The notes under the pieces are model-generated. The model made no database searches, had not been told where the DNA came from, and was given only the letters and a program-made list of their open reading frames with translations. Positions 57,772 to 64,000 of a stretch of 64,000 nt of DNA are shown here, in pieces. The DNA comes from Snodgrassella alvi (GTDB taxonomy: Bacteria; Pseudomonadota; Gammaproteobacteria; Burkholderiales; Neisseriaceae): NCBI RefSeq assembly GCF_002777745.1, contig NZ_MEIO01000025.1, positions 124,001 through 188,000 of the forward strand, given 5' to 3'. A program made the translations under genes and the position numbers. Every line of letters begins with the position of its first letter. Position 1 is the stretch's first letter.

Positions 57772-59172
57772 TTAATATTGTGGTTTTTGATCTATTTTCC
57801 AGCCTCCGCCTAGAGCCTGATAGAGTGCAACCTGCGAGTTTAGATAATCTGCCTTACTCTGAATAAGCTGACTTTCTACACTAAGCAGGTTGCGCTGGCT
57901 ATCCAGAACATCCAGATAGGGAGAATAACCAGCATGGTAGCGATTCGTTGCATGATGCAGGGCGTTGGCTAGTGCATCACGTTCCATCACCAGAGCCTGT
58001 TCCTGTTCCTGTAAATGATAGCTGCCGGATAGCTGATCCTCGACTTCTTTCAGCGCAGTTAATACAGTTTTACGATAATTCCATGCTGCTTCGTTACGTT
58101 TGGCTACATTGAGGTCAAAATTGGCCTGTATTTTGCCTCTTTCGAAGATGGGCGCCAGGATACTGCCGCCTATACTCCAAATATTAACTGGTTCTTTAAT
58201 AGGTGCAGTAGAAAATATGCGGCCAAATGTAGCGCTGATTTTCACTGATGGTAAAAACTCTGCCTGTGCTGAAGCCAGACTGGCGTCACTAGCGGCCAGC
58301 AACAATGATGACTGTACGATATCTGGACGGTTTTTCATCATGTATGAAGGCAACATGGCGGGAATGGCTGGTGCATGCAATGCAGACAGTGATAAACCAC
58401 GTTCGATAGTGCGGCTACTACTGCCCACCAGCATACTCAGTGCATGCTCCTGTTGGCTGATACTGGATTGAATCACTGGAATCTGTTGCAGTGTGGCGGC
58501 ATACTCTGCCTGTGCCTGATTCAATTCCAGTTGTGAGGTATAGCCGACATTAGCTTTAGATTGGGCAATTTTGAGTTCACGTTGTCGTGTATCTAGTGTT
58601 TTTTGTAGTAGATTTAGTTTTTCATCCAGTGCACGTAGGGTAATGTAGGATTTAACCGTGGTGGTAATGATGCTTAAACGGGTAGCTGCGGCAGCAATTT
58701 CAGAGGCATACCTGTTCAGGCGACCCGCTTTAAACGCATTACGGTTTTTACCAAATATATCCAGTTCATAGGCAGCCTGAAAGGCAGGCTGTTCTACTCT
58801 GGTAATGGCAGTCACGCCAAAGGCATTCAGGCTTTTCTGGCGAGTGGTGCCACCACTGGCGTCGACACTGGGTAATAATGAAGCTCGAGAGGCGTGTTCC
58901 TGAGCCAGCGCTTCTTGTATCCGCGTTTTTGCCAGAGCAATATCGACGTTATTGACTAGAGCTTCTTTAATAAGCTGGTTTAGAACCGGATCATTTAGCT
59001 GTGCCCACCATTGCGCAGCAGCATCTTGTGTCGTTTGGGTATATTGTTCATGCCATTGTTCCGGTACTGCTACCTGCGCTGTTGCCGGAATGCTGGGTAT
59101 CTGGGGAATACATCCACTTACGCTGATGGATAATGCTGTCAGGGCAAATAGTTGGATTAAAGATGCTTTCAT
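57772..59172 (-). CDS. outer membrane efflux lipoprotein (NodT/OprM family)
   Basis: A 466 aa outer-membrane factor: signal peptide with lipobox VSGC and two repeats of the OEP domain (about residues 60-245 and 270-455). The typical AYELDIFGKNRNAFKAG and GGSILAPIFERGK segments are present, as is the late YHAGYSPYLDVLDSQRNL. It forms the trimeric channel of a tripartite pump. Its start overlaps the stop of the adaptor gene by 4 bp (ATGA), so the three genes form one operon. A Kingella-type DUS lies within (58770-58781). Confidence 0.93.
   Translation of the reverse strand: MKASLIQLFALTALSISVSGCIPQIPSIPATAQVAVPEQWHEQYTQTTQDAAAQWWAQLNDPVLNQLIKEALVNNVDIALAKTRIQEALAQEHASRASLLPSVDASGGTTRQKSLNAFGVTAITRVEQPAFQAAYELDIFGKNRNAFKAGRLNRYASEIAAAATRLSIITTTVKSYITLRALDEKLNLLQKTLDTRQRELKIAQSKANVGYTSQLELNQAQAEYAATLQQIPVIQSSISQQEHALSMLVGSSSRTIERGLSLSALHAPAIPAMLPSYMMKNRPDIVQSSLLLAASDASLASAQAEFLPSVKISATFGRIFSTAPIKEPVNIWSIGGSILAPIFERGKIQANFDLNVAKRNEAAWNYRKTVLTALKEVEDQLSGSYHLQEQEQALVMERDALANALHHATNRYHAGYSPYLDVLDSQRNLLSVESQLIQSKADYLNSQVALYQALGGGWKIDQKPQY
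58770..58781 (+). repeat. single DUS 12-mer (Kingella-type dialect)
   Basis: AGGCAGCCTGAA read on the plus strand, exact kingDUS, inside the outer-membrane factor gene. Confidence 0.6.
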
Positions 59173-60413
59173 GCTTTCACTCTGGTTGTGTCAATACTCA
59201 CGACCACCGACATGCCCGGGCGCAAACGTTCAAAAAATTCACTATGGTCATCAATACGGATACGTACGGCAATACGTTGCGGTACTTTAACAAAGTTACC
59301 TGTGGTGGTATCTGGCTTGATGGCTGAAAATTCACTACCGGCAGCTGGTGAAATTTTTTCCACAGTACCCCTGATTCTGACACCATTAAGTGCATCTACG
59401 GTAAACCATGCTGGCTGTCCAACGCGAATATTAGCTGTTTGTGCTTCCTTGAAGTTGGCTACTACCCATTTTCGTGCTGGTACCAGAAACATTAATTGTG
59501 TGCCAGCATTCACCAACTGGCCGTTTTTAACACTGATTTCACTCAGTCGGCCATTTTCCGGTGCCCGCACAACAGTATTAGACAGGTCGATCAGTGCCAA
59601 ACCCAGTTGAGCCTGTGCATTATCAACGTTGGCTTTCAGCCCGCTTTTGTTGACATGTGTACTTTTCAGGTCTTCCTGAGCAACACGATATTGTGCTTTG
59701 GCTTCTGCTACGCTGGTTTGTGCCTGTTTCAATGCAGCACGTGTCTGGTCGCGTTCACGTAAAGACAATGAACCATCCGCTACCAGTATGTTGACACGAG
59801 TCATGTCTGCCTGAGCTTTTTCCAGCTGAGCCTGTGCGTTGGCAATGGCTGCTTCACGTGCGGCCAGCGTGGCTTCTTTACTGCGGCGGTTTTGTTCATA
59901 ATTGGCTAGACTGCTGTCTTGCAAACCGATCCCGGCTTCGGCAGCAGCAACTTTCTGTTTATAAATTCGATCATCAATCTGAATTAATGGTTGGCCGGCT
60001 TTAACATCGTCAAAATCTTGCACATATACTTTGGTAACGTACCCGGTAACCTGTGGGCTGATGATTGTGGTTTGACCACGTACGTAGGCATTATCTGTAG
60101 AAACCATGGAGTTGCGAAATGGTGGTAATTTCCATGCATGTAAAATCATCAAGACCCCCAGCATCAGTACCAGTACCAATATAGCGTTAACAAACCATTT
60201 GCGTTTCGGTGGCTGCCACTGACTGGCTGTTGCTTGGGCAGGGGATGAATTATTTGTGCCTGCTGTTGTGGAAGATTCTGTGGTCTGACTGCTAGTTGCT
60301 TGTGCTGATTTTTGCTCAACATCAGCGTTACTGGCTGATGATGCTTGCTTGTCATTTTGGCTTTGATCAGTTTCAGGCTTTTTGCTTGGTCTGTTTTTCT
60401 GTGCGTTAATCAT
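59169..60413 (-). CDS. HlyD/EmrA-type membrane fusion protein
   Basis: A 414 aa periplasmic adaptor. The first 75 residues are an unusual Ser/Thr/Gln/Ala-rich cytoplasmic region. One membrane helix (about 77-95) follows, then the lipoyl half-motif (TDNAYVRGQTTIISPQVTGYV), a long alpha-helical hairpin (about 150-250) and a beta-barrel domain. This is the EmrA/FarA plan and pairs with an MFS pump. The start has an AAGGATAAC site. The gene is 14 bp after the MFS gene and overlaps the outer-membrane factor gene. Confidence 0.93.
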   Translation of the reverse strand: MINAQKNRPSKKPETDQSQNDKQASSASNADVEQKSAQATSSQTTESSTTAGTNNSSPAQATASQWQPPKRKWFVNAILVLVLMLGVLMILHAWKLPPFRNSMVSTDNAYVRGQTTIISPQVTGYVTKVYVQDFDDVKAGQPLIQIDDRIYKQKVAAAEAGIGLQDSSLANYEQNRRSKEATLAAREAAIANAQAQLEKAQADMTRVNILVADGSLSLRERDQTRAALKQAQTSVAEAKAQYRVAQEDLKSTHVNKSGLKANVDNAQAQLGLALIDLSNTVVRAPENGRLSEISVKNGQLVNAGTQLMFLVPARKWVVANFKEAQTANIRVGQPAWFTVDALNGVRIRGTVEKISPAAGSEFSAIKPDTTTGNFVKVPQRIAVRIRIDDHSEFFERLRPGMSVVVSIDTTRVKA

Positions 60414-60427
60414 TGTTATCCTTAATA

Positions 60428-62107
60428 TTATTGTTTTGGCGGTTCCTGCATTGCACGCTGGCGGGCTGCTGCAAAATTTTTCAGCTCTCGCCCAATTGGA
60501 TTAGTGCCATGTACCTGATGCCACCAGCGATGCGCGCCGACAACCAGAAAACAGATTAACGAACCGATACCGACTGTCACAAATAAATCATTGTAGGCAG
60601 CTACCTGTGCCAGCATGCTATCCTGCTGAATCAGTTTGCTGGCACCATACGCATGATTCCATGTGCTGTCGAAGCTGAAACGCTCGCTGGCAAGTGCATT
60701 TTGCTGGATTAGGTGATTAACCTGCGGGTCTGTAAGATAGGAGCCATCGGCACTATTAATTAAATGTATGCGTGTCCGGATAGTGATAAATGCATTAAGC
60801 AGAGCTGAACCAATCAGTCCGCCAACCGTCTGGGAAAAACCGAATACCGCGGAGAAACTCATAATGTATACCGAGTCTTTTGCAATAGCCCGAATCAGCC
60901 CCTCCATCATTACTGGACCGAAGAAAAACAGGGAGGCGAAGGCAATCATAAATTCCGGTATATAGAAATTGACCGGTCGTGACCACTGATTTTGCCCGAC
61001 TTCCATAAAACTGGCGATAGCAATAATGGCAAATGAAATGACCAGAGGTAATTTAATATCAATAGGTTTGAACGTGAATACGCTGGTAATCAGCCCCAGT
61101 GCCGCACCACAGGAAGTAACAGCATAAAAATGCATCATTTGGTCGTTACTCAGACCTAATACCGTCATTAAACCGGCTGCACCCATATTCTGCTCAGATA
61201 AGGCAACCCGAATCAGTGAACCAAAAATCAAAACTTGAAGCATTCCGTTGGTATGCATCATCCATTTGATATCAAGCATCGGCCGTTTGCGATTGTATTC
61301 AATGATAACGGAAAGCATACAGCACACGACACCGGCCACAAACAGCCAGCCAATCCAGTCTTTGTCCCACCAGACAATTCTTCCCTGTACTGCTCCGGCA
61401 GAAATAAACGCAATACCGGCTGCCATTAAGGGAAAGCTTATGAGGTCAATTTTTTCAAATGATTTTTCCAGATAGCCGGAGGGAATGGGCAATAGCCACA
61501 CTGCTGCGCATACCAGCAGCGCCATCCCTAACTGGAAGCTGAAGATAAGCTGAAACTGTTCGTGCTGTAACAGCAGGGGGGAGATAAATCTTGCCAGCGG
61601 TTGACTAAGCTGGGTTAGTCCAAGACCAAGTATCATGCCTTTAGCGCGATGAATGGTTGGCATGGCCTGCATCATGTAATACATGGCCATGCTGTTTAAA
61701 CTGCCGCCTACAAGCCCGCTCATACCGCGGGCGAATAATTCCATATGATAGCTATGGAAGAAAAACTGTAGACTATTGGTCAGTATCAATCCCAGAATAA
61801 TATAACTTACATAACGCGGCAGGCCGAAATTCTGGCGGATTTTGAATAATAATACGCTAATAATGGCACTGAACATGTAATAGGATACTTGTATCCAGCC
61901 ACCCTGTTCAGGTGTCAGCCCCAGATAACCTTGCATCTGCGGAATATTGGCCAGCATCATGCCATTGGTGAAGCCGGCAGTTAAACCCACAAGTACACCA
62001 ATGATGGCATAGCAAACACGCCGTTGCCACGGATGGTCTGGGAACGAGGGCGAACCTGCCATCATGGGGCGTTCATGCGGTTTTAACTGATAAGTGGTGT
62101 GGGACAT
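60428..62107 (-). CDS. MFS efflux pump, DHA2 (EmrB/FarB-like) family
   Basis: A 559 aa inner-membrane transporter with about 14 helices. It shows NGMMLANIPQMQGYLGLTPE (first helix loop), GWIQVSYYMF and the ARGMSGLVGGSLNSMAMYYM segment, and ends in a basic cytoplasmic tail. With the adaptor and channel downstream it makes a complete tripartite pump spanning both membranes. FarAB and EmrAB pumps export fatty acids and hydrophobic drugs; the substrate here is inferred. It is the first gene of the operon; no adjacent regulator gene is seen. Confidence 0.9.
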   Translation of the reverse strand: MSHTTYQLKPHERPMMAGSPSFPDHPWQRRVCYAIIGVLVGLTAGFTNGMMLANIPQMQGYLGLTPEQGGWIQVSYYMFSAIISVLLFKIRQNFGLPRYVSYIILGLILTNSLQFFFHSYHMELFARGMSGLVGGSLNSMAMYYMMQAMPTIHRAKGMILGLGLTQLSQPLARFISPLLLQHEQFQLIFSFQLGMALLVCAAVWLLPIPSGYLEKSFEKIDLISFPLMAAGIAFISAGAVQGRIVWWDKDWIGWLFVAGVVCCMLSVIIEYNRKRPMLDIKWMMHTNGMLQVLIFGSLIRVALSEQNMGAAGLMTVLGLSNDQMMHFYAVTSCGAALGLITSVFTFKPIDIKLPLVISFAIIAIASFMEVGQNQWSRPVNFYIPEFMIAFASLFFFGPVMMEGLIRAIAKDSVYIMSFSAVFGFSQTVGGLIGSALLNAFITIRTRIHLINSADGSYLTDPQVNHLIQQNALASERFSFDSTWNHAYGASKLIQQDSMLAQVAAYNDLFVTVGIGSLICFLVVGAHRWWHQVHGTNPIGRELKNFAAARQRAMQEPPKQ

Positions 62108-62445
62108 GAGGTTTTTACTGCCATATATGATTTGTTCTAGCAGCTACAATTAAAAATGCTATCCATTAAGCCTGAATAAATCCAGATGGATGGATAGTTT
62201 AGGTATTGCTTGAATCATTCTAAAACAAAATATTGATTTCTACGAACAATCTTTATAATTTTTTTATAAATCTGTCTATTTCAGGTTGTCAATAATTGGG
62301 TTAAAAATATTTGGATGATTTTATATATTACAATAACTTATATAATTTATTCATGTGCAATCAAGAGTATATGTTAGTTTCTTATTTAAGTTATATGAAT
62401 AAATAACATAGTGTATCTAAGCGGTATAGAAAATTTGGCAAAGAG
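62108..62445. other. spacer upstream of the efflux operon
   Basis: A 338-bp AT-rich stretch holding the presumed promoter of the pump operon (minus strand). No marR-type gene or clear operator palindrome is visible. Confidence 0.5.
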
Positions 62446-62467
62446 AAAAGCTCCTGAAGGAGCTTTT
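62446..62467 (-). terminator. terminator of the decayed two-gene module
   Basis: AAAAGCTCC and GGAGCTTTT pair around TGAA and end in T-rich sequence. It lies just past the relic at 62474, which suggests that this was once a normal transcription unit. Confidence 0.8.
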
Positions 62468-62473
62468 GAAAAA

Positions 62474-62690
62474 TTAATTTTCTTTTACATCTCTGGCGAT
62501 GGATTCGTCAAATTCTTTTTTTTCTTTCTGATTCGCTCGGTAATAGATTTGTAATCAGTGCCTTGTAAATATGCTGGTGCCAGTTGGGGATTCAATGAAT
62601 AAATTAACATATTAATGTCTGGTATAAGAGTTCATTTGCTCGCGTATTGATTTCAGCCAAATGTTCCTGCTAGATGTCTGTTTTATCCAT
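62474..62690 (-). pseudogene. decayed small helical protein, second gene of a two-gene module
   Basis: An ATG at 62690 begins MDKTDI, then a TAG, then QEHLAEINTRANELL. A frameshift leads to PDINMLIYSLNPQLAP and AYLQGTDYKSITERIRKKK. A second shift in an A-rich run gives EFDESIARDVKEN and a stop at 62474-62476. The reconstructed protein is about 72 aa, helical and charged. PQLAPAYLQGTD matches the relic at 14865-15117. It begins 5 bp after the exported partner's stop. Family unknown. Confidence 0.55.
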
Positions 62691-62695
62691 ATTGT

Positions 62696-62994
62696 TTACC
62701 AATCATGATTAATTGCACCACCAGATAAGTCAAAAACACCTTGTCCGCGGCAATAATTATATGCAGCTCCACATTGATGATAGGCTATATTAGGAATTTT
62801 GCCTTCAGTACACAATACAAATTGTGTGGCGCTTCGTCGCAGTTAAACACCAGATATAAACAAATGTGCTTCATTATTTTTCCTTTTTGAAGAATTGCTT
62901 ATATTCTTCTGAATAGAATTTTTGCTGGCTGCATTTGCCTTTAGTATTGAAAAACTTAAAATAGCCAGTGTGATTAAGGTAATTTTTTTAACAT
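62696..62994 (-). pseudogene. decayed small exported protein, first gene of a two-gene module
   Basis: An ATG at 62994 with a TTAGGA site begins MLKK. Adding one A to the following A7 run restores ITLITLAILSFSILKANA, a normal signal peptide, and a mature part (AASKNSIQKN and on). One in-frame TAA (62843-62845) interrupts it. The rest reads FVLCTEGKIPNIAYHQCGAA, then YNYCRGQGVFDLSGGA to a TAA at 62696. The mature protein would be about 75 aa with three cysteines. The C-terminus matches the relic at 15140. Only two lesions separate it from an intact gene. Confidence 0.6.
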
Positions 62995-63202
62995 GATGAT
63001 TCCTAATTACTTCTGGTTGAAAAATTAAGTATTTATAAAATACATTATATTTATTTAGTAATACAGTTAGCTGATTTTTGACATTTTTACCTGTTTTTTA
63101 TTATTAATAAGATAAAAATAGCCGGAGTAATTTTAAGATAGGCGATGAATTGAATTTCACTACATTAATCTAGGTTGGTAAGTTAAGTGCAATCAATTTG
63201 CC

Positions 63203-63240
63203 AAAAAAATATAGCGTAACCACTGGTTACGCTATATTTT
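63203..63240 (-). terminator. terminator of tRNA-Thr
   Basis: AAAATATAGCGTAACC (63206-63221) and GGTTACGCTATATTTT (63225-63240) form a perfect 16-bp stem with a 3-base loop, followed by T7 on the minus strand. It lies 5 bp past the tRNA 3' end. Confidence 0.9.
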
Positions 63241-63245
63241 AGAAT

Positions 63246-63321
63246 TGGTGCCGGCACCAAGAGTCGAACTCGGGACCTTCTGATTACAAGTCAGCTGCTC
63301 TACCAACTGAGCTATGCCGGC
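63246..63321 (-). tRNA. tRNA-Thr (anticodon TGT)
   Basis: The 76-nt cloverleaf reads from GCCGGCATAGCTCAG to the acceptor strand GTGCCGGC with an encoded CCA. The anticodon loop is CTTGTAA with anticodon TGT, which reads ACA. The D-loop AGTTGGTA and the T-arm GTTCGACTC are standard. A strong terminator follows. Confidence 0.97.
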
Positions 63322-63483
63322 GAAAGAGGTGCGTATTATGCGCAATAAAATTAAATTGCGCAAGCCCTTTTGGAAATTATTTTTCAGATTTACAAATAAA
63401 CCGCTGTTTTTTTAGTTTATTAAAATATTCAAGCTTTAGCTTACTGGCGACAAATTATAACTATTTTTTATAGCGCTCTATAC

Positions 63484-63522
63484 TATAATGGGGAGTTTTG
63501 TTTATTTAATGGGGAGTATCAG
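63484..63522 (+). promoter_or_regulatory. promoter and leader of uraA with a short direct repeat
   Basis: TATAAT at 63484-63489 is a consensus -10. AATGGGGAGT occurs at 63487-63496 and again at 63508-63517; the second copy provides the ribosome site (GGGGAG) for the GTG start at 63523. The first copy spans the predicted transcription start. No clear -35 is seen. Confidence 0.55.
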
Positions 63523-64000
63523 GTGGGACACCATTTGAAACTTGCGCTTGCAGGCGCACAAATCCTGTTTGTTGCATTTGGTGCTATGGTTCTAGTGCCG
63601 CTGCTAACTGGATTAAATCCGGCACTAGCATTGATGGGTGCTGGTATTGGTACATTATTGTTTCAGATTTGTACCAAGCGCAAAGTACCGATTTATCTGG
63701 GGTCTTCATTTGCATTTATTGCACCGATTATTTATGCCATGCAGGAGTGGGGGCTGGCTTCTACCATGTTTGGCTTGTTCGCTGCCGGCTTTATGTATTT
63801 TATTTTTGCTGCACTGATTAAATGGCGTGGACTAGCATCGGTGCACCGTTTGCTGCCACCGGTAGTCATTGGACCGGTAATTATGGTGATTGGACTATCA
63901 GTAGCAGTGGTGGCCAGTAATATGGCTATGGGCAGATCAGGTGACAATCAGGTGGTGGATTATGTGCATTCGCTGCTACTGTCAGGTTTTACATTTGCCA
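63523..64000 (+). CDS. uraA: uracil permease UraA-like (partial, runs off right edge)
   Basis: The frame starts at a GTG with a GGGGAG site 6 bases upstream and remains open to the window end (159 codons). It matches the N-terminal third of NCS2 uracil:proton symporters: LKLALAGAQILFVAFGAMVLVPLLTG, then KVPIYLGSSFAFIAPI near residue 54 and PPVVIGPVIMVIGLSVA near 107. No ATG lies in frame upstream. It differs from the XanP-like permease at 23448, which is a longer-diverged member of the same family. Confidence 0.9.
   Translation, partial: MGHHLKLALAGAQILFVAFGAMVLVPLLTGLNPALALMGAGIGTLLFQICTKRKVPIYLGSSFAFIAPIIYAMQEWGLASTMFGLFAAGFMYFIFAALIKWRGLASVHRLLPPVVIGPVIMVIGLSVAVVASNMAMGRSGDNQVVDYVHSLLLSGFTFA

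Overview
The window looks like the chromosome of a low-GC member of the Neisseriaceae (Betaproteobacteria). The housekeeping proteins read as Neisseria-like (a MutT/ThiE-type Nudix protein, a PII protein beside bioY, a dapA-bamC pair, a LolCD pair, RhlE, an RnfB-like ferredoxin, an ACP/MliC-like lipoprotein). Sequences resembling Neisseriaceae DNA-uptake sequences occur as inverted repeats in terminators and as single copies in genes. The AT-rich base composition, long AT-rich spacers, SbmA and a cytoplasmic fumarate reductase would fit a host-associated genus such as Snodgrassella, but the genus is inference. I see no insertion sequence, prophage, CRISPR array or rRNA.

Layout. 1-6236 (-): DUF1643 fragment, mutT, acpS, pdxJ, then a class Ia ribonucleotide reductase unit (nrdA, nrdB, yfaE-type ferredoxin) with two NrdR boxes 32 bp apart. 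6625-15561: purL-luxS (-), glnB (+), bioY (-), hslVU (-) with a sigma32-type promoter, then a decayed stretch. 15562-24842: ACP-like lipoprotein, apaH, ridA, hemW, rdgB, three small two-helix membrane proteins, bamC and dapA (all -), and a xanthine-permease-like gene (+). 24920-30193 (-): an MdtD-like MFS exporter, then, set in long AT-rich spacers, a PhnD-like binding protein, an Aer-type PAS protein and a roadblock/LC7 protein. 30194-35325 (-): parE, rppH, a tiny basic protein, rhlE. 35326-41306 (+): an RlmK-like methyltransferase, an exported beta-trefoil protein, purK, a SulP-like permease, hisC. 41369-45153 (-): apbE with a three-domain OYE/FMN-bind/flavoprotein reductase. 45748-52246 (+): lolC, lolD, recD, mtnN, sbmA. 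52583-62107: a CPA1 antiporter (-), fumC (+), a META lipoprotein, an RnfB-like ferredoxin and a tripartite EmrAB-type efflux operon (all -). 62474-64000: a second decayed two-gene module, tRNA-Thr(TGT), and the start of uraA.

How the parts fit. Two perfect FNR-consensus sites (TTGAT-N4-ATCAA) lie in this window. One is upstream of the putative NADH:fumarate reductase/apbE pair. The other is upstream of the roadblock gene, near the Aer-type PAS and PhnD-like genes. FumC can supply fumarate, and ApbE would attach FMN to the reductase. I infer an oxygen-responsive programme that pairs fumarate respiration or redox balancing with an undescribed redox-signalling module; the latter is the best candidate for a novel system here. 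A second original observation is that two decayed loci, 47 kb apart, are paralogous copies of one two-gene module (a small exported protein followed by a small helical protein). LuxS and MtnN together cover S-adenosylhomocysteine recycling and AI-2 production.
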